Positions 49,027-53,729 of a stretch of 53,729 nt of DNA are shown here, piece by piece. The stretch spans positions 1 to 53,729 of the forward strand of contig CANRAS010000013.1 in the NCBI GenBank assembly GCA_947628655.1. The letters run 5' to 3'. Position numbers and translations under genes: made by a program. The notes below the pieces were generated by a model. The model did not search any database, had not been told where the DNA came from, and saw nothing but the letters and a program-made list of their open reading frames with translations. Numbering within the stretch: position 1 is the first letter of the stretch; every line of letters begins with the position of its first letter. The stretch is from an uncultured Clostridia bacterium. GTDB lineage: Bacteria > Bacillota > Clostridia > Oscillospirales > Ruminococcaceae.

Positions 49027-50457
49027 TTGAGCGTTGACATAAAAACAGAAACCGTGGATTTCGACGGCAAAAGCGCTCTTCTCGTAACCGTCAAGGACGG
49101 CAGTTGTATCATCGGAACGTGCAGTATGGGCTGCGTTGAACAATCGGGAAATCTGAGCGCGCGCCTCAGAATGTTCTATATCGGCAGCGACCCCGTATTA
49201 AACCTTATTTGTCCGAGCCGTGCGAACAAGCAAAGCGACAAGCTCGTGTCGTTCAGCCCCGGTTTTCAAGGGTATGACATTAAGATAAACGACGCGCTGA
49301 CAAATTCCTTTAACAGACTGAACAACGGCGAATCGCTGGGTTCGGGACTGCGCGACGTTTTCGGGCTTTTGGGGGACGGCGTTTACACGGTCTACTATTC
49401 GGATTACTACCCGACCGACGGCAACGGAAACTTTTATTGGGGCGCGTATAATATTTCCCACGAAGTTCACGGAACAGCGGAACATAACCGCGCGATAGGC
49501 GACAGAGAATACAGACCGTGCTTTCTGCTCCCTACCCAGCCTATGGATTATTTCGCGCCGCGCGTTAAGGTGGGAATTGACGAGCAGGTAAAAACGCGCC
49601 GCGTACAGGGAATAGCATATCACGTTTCGGGACTTTATTCCGCGCTTTTGAAAGGACACCACGGTTCGGTGTTCTGCGTGGAAAACAATATTCCGTTCAG
49701 GTGCGCGGTTATTGAGAAGATAACAGAGCCGTATGTTGAGCGCAAACCGCGCCCGACTGTTTCGGCACCGCCCGCAGGCGAGGTTGACCCCGAAGCGCCG
49801 AACGCCGCGGAACAGCTTGACGCGGAGCAAACTCCCGCCGAAAATCCCGACGACGGCATTGACAACGCGGGAATAAACGGCATTACGGGTTTCAGAAGTC
49901 CGTCCGTCAAGATACCGCTTTATGCGTTCCCGCGCGATGTACTTAAACAATTGATAGAAAGCAGAACCGAATTTAAACCTCCTCACTTCAATATCATGGC
50001 GGCGAAACTGCTCACCACCCGCAGAAAGTCGATAAACAACAACGCAATGCCGCGTTCTGTTCTTGAACGTGCGGAGCAAATGCCCGACTGCGAAATGGTC
50101 GAGAGCGCGTATGCTATTGACGAACTCACCGATGAACAGTTAAATTGCCTGCTAAGAGGAGAAGTTGAGTGCAACGGGAAATTAATCGTATCGCCGAATT
50201 TCTATTCAAGCATAATAACGGCGTGCAGTTTCCTGCAGTTTAAAGACCCGAAACGCTTTGTGGATTTTTCTATAGCGATAATGGAAAGCCCCGAACTTTC
50301 CGCGGCGCACGAATATGTAGCGCGGCGCGTAGCGTCGCAGACTTCGAACAGCAAGGTGTTCAATTTCTTTAAGACAGTCAGCGAAAGCAACGATGTAAAG
50401 TACGATAAGATACACTTCATCGCGCAGACGTATGTAAGGCGTTTAAGCCAGAAATAA
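49027..50457 (+). CDS. Uncharacterised soluble protein
   Basis: 476 residues, no signal peptide or membrane segment, no family I recognise. The N-terminal half is beta-rich with aromatic patches (GVYTVYYSDYYPTDGNGNFYWGAYN). A Pro/Ala/Glu-rich linker spans about 240-285, and a helical C-terminal part (about 300-476) includes MAAKLLTTRRKSINNNAMPRS. TTG start 49027. It lies 58 nt after the YcxB-like gene and ends at a terminator. Position between a flagellin and a cellulase gives no firm clue. Confidence 0.7.
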   Translation: MSVDIKTETVDFDGKSALLVTVKDGSCIIGTCSMGCVEQSGNLSARLRMFYIGSDPVLNLICPSRANKQSDKLVSFSPGFQGYDIKINDALTNSFNRLNNGESLGSGLRDVFGLLGDGVYTVYYSDYYPTDGNGNFYWGAYNISHEVHGTAEHNRAIGDREYRPCFLLPTQPMDYFAPRVKVGIDEQVKTRRVQGIAYHVSGLYSALLKGHHGSVFCVENNIPFRCAVIEKITEPYVERKPRPTVSAPPAGEVDPEAPNAAEQLDAEQTPAENPDDGIDNAGINGITGFRSPSVKIPLYAFPRDVLKQLIESRTEFKPPHFNIMAAKLLTTRRKSINNNAMPRSVLERAEQMPDCEMVESAYAIDELTDEQLNCLLRGEVECNGKLIVSPNFYSSIITACSFLQFKDPKRFVDFSIAIMESPELSAAHEYVARRVASQTSNSKVFNFFKTVSESNDVKYDKIHFIAQTYVRRLSQK

Positions 50458-50462
50458 GTTTC

Positions 50463-50503
50463 TTGCGTTCTTTCCCTCGCTTTGTGAAAGAACGCAAATT
50501 TAT
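50463..50503 (+). terminator. Terminator after the unknown gene pair
   Basis: A 12-bp exact stem, TTGCGTTCTTTC (50463-50474) with GAAAGAACGCAA (50486-50497), then ATTTATAT. The U-run is short. Confidence 0.72.
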
Positions 50504-50547
50504 ATCGGATTTATTTTGAGAGATTTATTTTGAGATTGGAGAAGATT

Positions 50548-53157
50548 ATGAAATTAAAATCAAGAATTGCGGCGGCGTTCCTTGCTTGTGCGTTAATTCT
50601 CACAACAGGCTGTTCAAAAAACGAAACGTCAAATTCCTCCGAGAGCGGAACCGACGGCTCGACAACGAGTTCGCAAGCCGTGACAAGTTCCGACGGCGCG
50701 GACGGTTCGACCTCGCAGGGCGAAACCTCGTCACTGCAGGGAAATACATCGGGCGGAGGCTTTTCGGGCGGCGAGGGGCTTTCGATGACGGGGAGCGGAT
50801 ACGAGGGCGAAGAGGGTACGGGCGCTTTCAATTACGGCGAGGCTCTTCAAAAATCTTTGCTGTTTTACGAACTTCAGCGCAGCGGCGACCTTGACGAAAG
50901 CACACTTCGCACAAACTGGCGCGGCGACAGCGGACTTTCCGACGGCGCGGACGCGGGTCTTGACCTTACGGGCGGACTGTATGACGCGGGCGACAACGTG
51001 AAGTTCAACCTGCCTATGGCGTACACCGCGACAATGCTCGCGTGGAGCGTTTACGATGATAAGGACGCATACGAAAAAAGCGGACAGCTTGAATATGCGC
51101 TCGGAAACATCAAGTGGATCTGCGATTATCTGATAAAATGCCACCCCGAACCCGACGTGTATTATTACCAAGTAGGCGACGGCAACGCCGACCACTCGTG
51201 GTGGGGACCGTGCGAGGTAATGCAGATGAACCGTCCGTCTTTTAAAGTCGATAAAAGCGCGCCCGGCTCTACCGTGGCGGGCGAGGCGGCGGCGGCTCTC
51301 GCGGCGTGCGCGGCGGTCTACAAGGACATAGACGCGGACTACGCCGAACTTTGCCTTACGCATGCGAAACAACTGTATGCGTTCGCCGAAAGCACGAAAA
51401 GCGACGCGGGATATACGGCGGCGAACGGATTTTACAATTCGTGGAGCGGTTGGAACGACGAACTCGCATGGGCGGCGGCGTGGCTGAATATCGCGACAGG
51501 CGACGGCGAATGGCTTAGCAAGGCGAAAGAATATATTGCTCAATGCAACATCGACCCGCATTGGACGCTCTGCTGGGACGACAAGGGTTTAGGTGCATTG
51601 TGTCTTATTGCTAAACTCACGGGCGAGAGCAGTCCGCAGCTTGAAGAAAGCCTTGACTGGTGGAGCGGCACGGGCGGTATCACCTACTCGCCGAAAGGCT
51701 TGGCGTGGCTTGACCAATGGGGAAGTTTGAGATATGCAACCACAGCCGCGATGCTTGCACAGTCTTATGCAGAAAGCGGCGCTTGTTCAAGCGACAAGGC
51801 GGAGAAGTATACGGAGTTCTTTGAAAATCAGATGAATTATGCTCTCGGAAGTTCGGGGCGCAGTTATGTAGTGGGTTTCGGCGAAAACCCGCCCGAACAC
51901 CCTCACCACCGCACGGCTCAAGGCTCGTGGGCGGATAATATGAACGAACCCGAACAACATCGTCATACGCTTTTCGGCGCATTAGTAGGCGGTCCCGACG
52001 CGTCGGACGGCTACACGGATACCGTAAGCGACTACAATAAAAACGAAGTCGCGTGCGACTACAACGCGGGATTTACGGGCGGTCTTGCAAAAATGTACAA
52101 GAAGTACGGCGGGCAGACGCTGAAAGATTTCGGCGCGGTAGAGCCTGTCGGCGAGGAAATGTATGCAGAGTATAAGATAAACGCGGCGGGCGACGGTTTC
52201 ACGGAGATAAAGGCGCTTGTTTACAACAAATCGGGCTGGCCCGCAAGAGTGGGCAAAAACCTTGAACTTCGCTATTTCGTTGACTTGTCCGAGGTTTCCG
52301 ACCCGTCCGCTGTCAGCGTGAACTTCAATTACAACGACGGCGCACAGTTCGGCGGTATTTACGAATGGGATAAAGATAACAACATTTACTATGTAAGCAT
52401 TGATTTCTCCGACGCGCTTATTTACCCCGGCGGGCAGAGCGCTTATAAAAAGGAAGTCCAGTTCCGTATGTCGGCTGACGGCTGGAATGCGGAAAACGAT
52501 CCGTCCTATGCCGAACTTATCGGCACAAACGGCTCTGATTTAGTACGCGCGGAAAGCACTGCTTTGTACGAGGGCGAAAAACTCGTATTCGGCAAAGAGC
52601 CGAACGGAAGTTCAGCAGGCGGTGCGCCTGTTACTCCGAGTTCAAGTTCAAGCAGTCAAACGAGTTCACAACCGCAAACTTCACAAACTCCGCAAACTCC
52701 TCAAACGCCGTCCGCCGAAAAGGACGGGCTGAAAATCTCGCTTTCACAGCAAGGGAGCGGACGCGTTTCCTCAATCGGAATGACGATTGACGTGGCGAAC
52801 AACACGGGCGCGCCGATAGAACTTTCCGCGTTGGAGATAGACTACTTCCTGACCGCCGACGGCAAAACTCTGCAATGCGCGTGCGACTACGCGGCGACAA
52901 CGGGGAGCAGTTACACGGCGGTGACAAGCAGCGTCAAGGGCGCGTTTTCGGCGATGTCGGGCGAAAAGTGCGATACAAAATGCGCGTTGACGTTCACGGG
53001 CGGTACTCTCGCCGTCGGCGATACGCTGACGCTCCAGCTTAGGATTTACGCGTCCGATTGGTCGGAGATTGACGCGGGGAACGATTGGTCGGCGGGGAAC
53101 GCGGAGAGATTGGCGGTTTTGATTAACGGAGCGAAAATTTGCGGTACTGAGCCGTAA
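50548..53157 (+). CDS. GH9 cellulase lipoprotein with CBM3 modules
   Basis: 869 residues from ATG 50548 (GGAG upstream). Lipobox LTTGC with Cys22, Ser/Gly/Thr linker (23-90), GH9 catalytic domain (about 93-525): YDAGDN with nucleophile-activating Asp146/149, PHHR (His453-454), general acid Glu500 in NEVACDYNAGF. CBM3c-type module (about 535-690), Ser/Gln/Pro linker (about 694-730), and a second CBM3-like module to the end. It hydrolyses beta-1,4-glucan at the cell surface. The usual RTAHG reads RTAQG (Gln458). It is monocistronic, beside flagellin 3. Confidence 0.94.
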   Translation: MKLKSRIAAAFLACALILTTGCSKNETSNSSESGTDGSTTSSQAVTSSDGADGSTSQGETSSLQGNTSGGGFSGGEGLSMTGSGYEGEEGTGAFNYGEALQKSLLFYELQRSGDLDESTLRTNWRGDSGLSDGADAGLDLTGGLYDAGDNVKFNLPMAYTATMLAWSVYDDKDAYEKSGQLEYALGNIKWICDYLIKCHPEPDVYYYQVGDGNADHSWWGPCEVMQMNRPSFKVDKSAPGSTVAGEAAAALAACAAVYKDIDADYAELCLTHAKQLYAFAESTKSDAGYTAANGFYNSWSGWNDELAWAAAWLNIATGDGEWLSKAKEYIAQCNIDPHWTLCWDDKGLGALCLIAKLTGESSPQLEESLDWWSGTGGITYSPKGLAWLDQWGSLRYATTAAMLAQSYAESGACSSDKAEKYTEFFENQMNYALGSSGRSYVVGFGENPPEHPHHRTAQGSWADNMNEPEQHRHTLFGALVGGPDASDGYTDTVSDYNKNEVACDYNAGFTGGLAKMYKKYGGQTLKDFGAVEPVGEEMYAEYKINAAGDGFTEIKALVYNKSGWPARVGKNLELRYFVDLSEVSDPSAVSVNFNYNDGAQFGGIYEWDKDNNIYYVSIDFSDALIYPGGQSAYKKEVQFRMSADGWNAENDPSYAELIGTNGSDLVRAESTALYEGEKLVFGKEPNGSSAGGAPVTPSSSSSSQTSSQPQTSQTPQTPQTPSAEKDGLKISLSQQGSGRVSSIGMTIDVANNTGAPIELSALEIDYFLTADGKTLQCACDYAATTGSSYTAVTSSVKGAFSAMSGEKCDTKCALTFTGGTLAVGDTLTLQLRIYASDWSEIDAGNDWSAGNAERLAVLINGAKICGTEP

Positions 53158-53162
53158 TTTAG

Positions 53163-53290
53163 TAACTAGAGAATAGTAATTAGTAGTTAGCGGGTAATCC
53201 GGTTTGCGGATTACCCTAAATTGCCCGCCGTTGGCGGGCAATTTAGATTGTCTTTAAGTCAATACGCCCCTGCGCTAATCGTCACGTTGG
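53163..53290. repeat. Intergenic palindromic repeat cluster
   Basis: GAGAATAGTAATTAGTAGTT end module interrupted by GGGTAATCCG/CGGATTACCC, then AAATTGCCCGCC/GGCGGGCAATTT, AGATTGTCTTTAAGTCAA. The hairpins may terminate the cellulase mRNA. From 53291 to 53426 nothing is recognised except a CGTAAACCGC stretch and the AATTATACGG motif. Confidence 0.72.
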
Positions 53291-53426
53291 AACGAACGAG
53301 CCGTAAACCGCTCTGCCGTATGCGGGGCGGGCGTTGTTTTTCGCTCAAAATCGCAAGCCGTTTTGTTATTTCTTTGGGAAATTATACGGCGTGTAATACA
53401 GCCTATTTTTCAAACCTTTCACACCT

Positions 53427-53684
53427 CACAAACCGCATTGCAGAGCCAACTATGACACATCAACTTCCCCCGCCGTCGGCGGGGGAAATTCGTTTTTTCA
53501 AAAAAAATTGATTTTTTTCAAAAAAAATGCTCCTGCCCGCCAATCGCTTGAAACACCCTTGAACCCGCATTGCAATGCGCTTTTTCGCGGTTTTCCGCGG
53601 CGAATTTGCCGACCCGAAAAAACGCTTTCAAAACTTCCACAAACCGCGCTGTTATGCGATTTTTAGGAGGATATTATACAGGGA
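53427..53684 (+). promoter_or_regulatory. Shared flagellin 5' leader, copy 3
   Basis: Third copy of the leader at 40697-40953, with the same palindrome (CCCCCGCCGTCGGCGGGGG), A/T tracts, CCGCATTGCAATGCGC and AGGAGG 14 nt before ATG. It is more diverged between 53585 and 53645. Confidence 0.7.
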
Positions 53685-53729
53685 ATGGTAGTACAACACA
53701 ACATCAACGCGATGACCGCGTACAACAAG
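53685..53729 (+). CDS. Flagellin 3, 5' end only
   Basis: The window ends after 15 codons (VVQHNINAMTAYNK), identical in amino acids and bases to flagellins 1 and 2. With the shared leader this marks a third flagellin gene running off the end. Confidence 0.9.
   Translation, partial: MVVQHNINAMTAYNK

Overview
The window looks like a chromosomal segment of an anaerobic, motile, cellulose-degrading Firmicute of class Clostridia, probably Oscillospiraceae/Ruminococcaceae. The support is AGGAG-type ribosome binding sites with frequent TTG starts, Clostridia-type operons (DUF4358-alaS-HIT-holA-TOPRIM), two ferrous-iron (Feo) loci, a THF riboswitch before an ECF folate transporter, flagellins with near-identical ends, a GH9 cellulase lipoprotein with CBM3 modules and a LysM-GH18 YaaH-like protein. 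I see no tRNA, rRNA, phage, transposase or CRISPR.

Layout. 1-7.5 kb, mostly minus strand: cca, an unusual array of ten 12-bp sites, a parA/ComFB-like/mreB operon, then a GGDEF diguanylate cyclase and a PilZ protein. 7.7-18 kb: a long minus-strand operon from a consensus promoter at 17983 (DUF4358 lipoprotein, alaS, RTX-repeat lipoprotein, HIT, holA, RNase M5-like TOPRIM, MBOAT and DHHW acyl-transfer pair, rluA). 18-29 kb: papain-like, amidase and LysM-GH18 cell-wall genes, feoAB locus A, a GNAT protein, a deoxyinosine glycosylase, a receiver/HD-GYP plus HPt signalling pair, and a MntA/HepT toxin-antitoxin pair whose hepT is frameshifted. 29.4-31 kb: two non-coding RNA candidates. 31-40 kb: a cation/proton antiporter, pfkA, THF riboswitch plus folT-like gene, proC, an orphan nucleotidyltransferase, cyclophilin, and a sortase-anchored surface protein behind an orphan riboswitch-like leader. 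40-53.7 kb: a ComFB protein, flagellin 1 (+), feoAAB locus B, flagellin 2 (-), two unknown genes, GH9 cellulase and the start of flagellin 3.

The most notable signal is a roughly 700-nt transcript at 30249-30945 with a consensus promoter, many perfect helices and no substantial ORF. It carries a repeated Shine-Dalgarno-like/TCCGATG module five times and resembles the large ornate bacterial RNAs in size and complexity. Second is the leader at 39877-40065, where one RNA strand can pair in two mutually exclusive ways, one of which disrupts an intrinsic terminator. Third, most long intergenic spaces are filled by a nested, palindrome-rich repeat family with terminal inverted repeats, one end of which is translated inside feoB.

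A c-di-GMP theme (GGDEF, HD-GYP, PilZ, two ComFB-like proteins) runs beside the flagellins and cellulase, consistent with switching between motility and attachment to fibre. Coordinates and motifs were read by eye; family names rest on motif recognition, not database searches.
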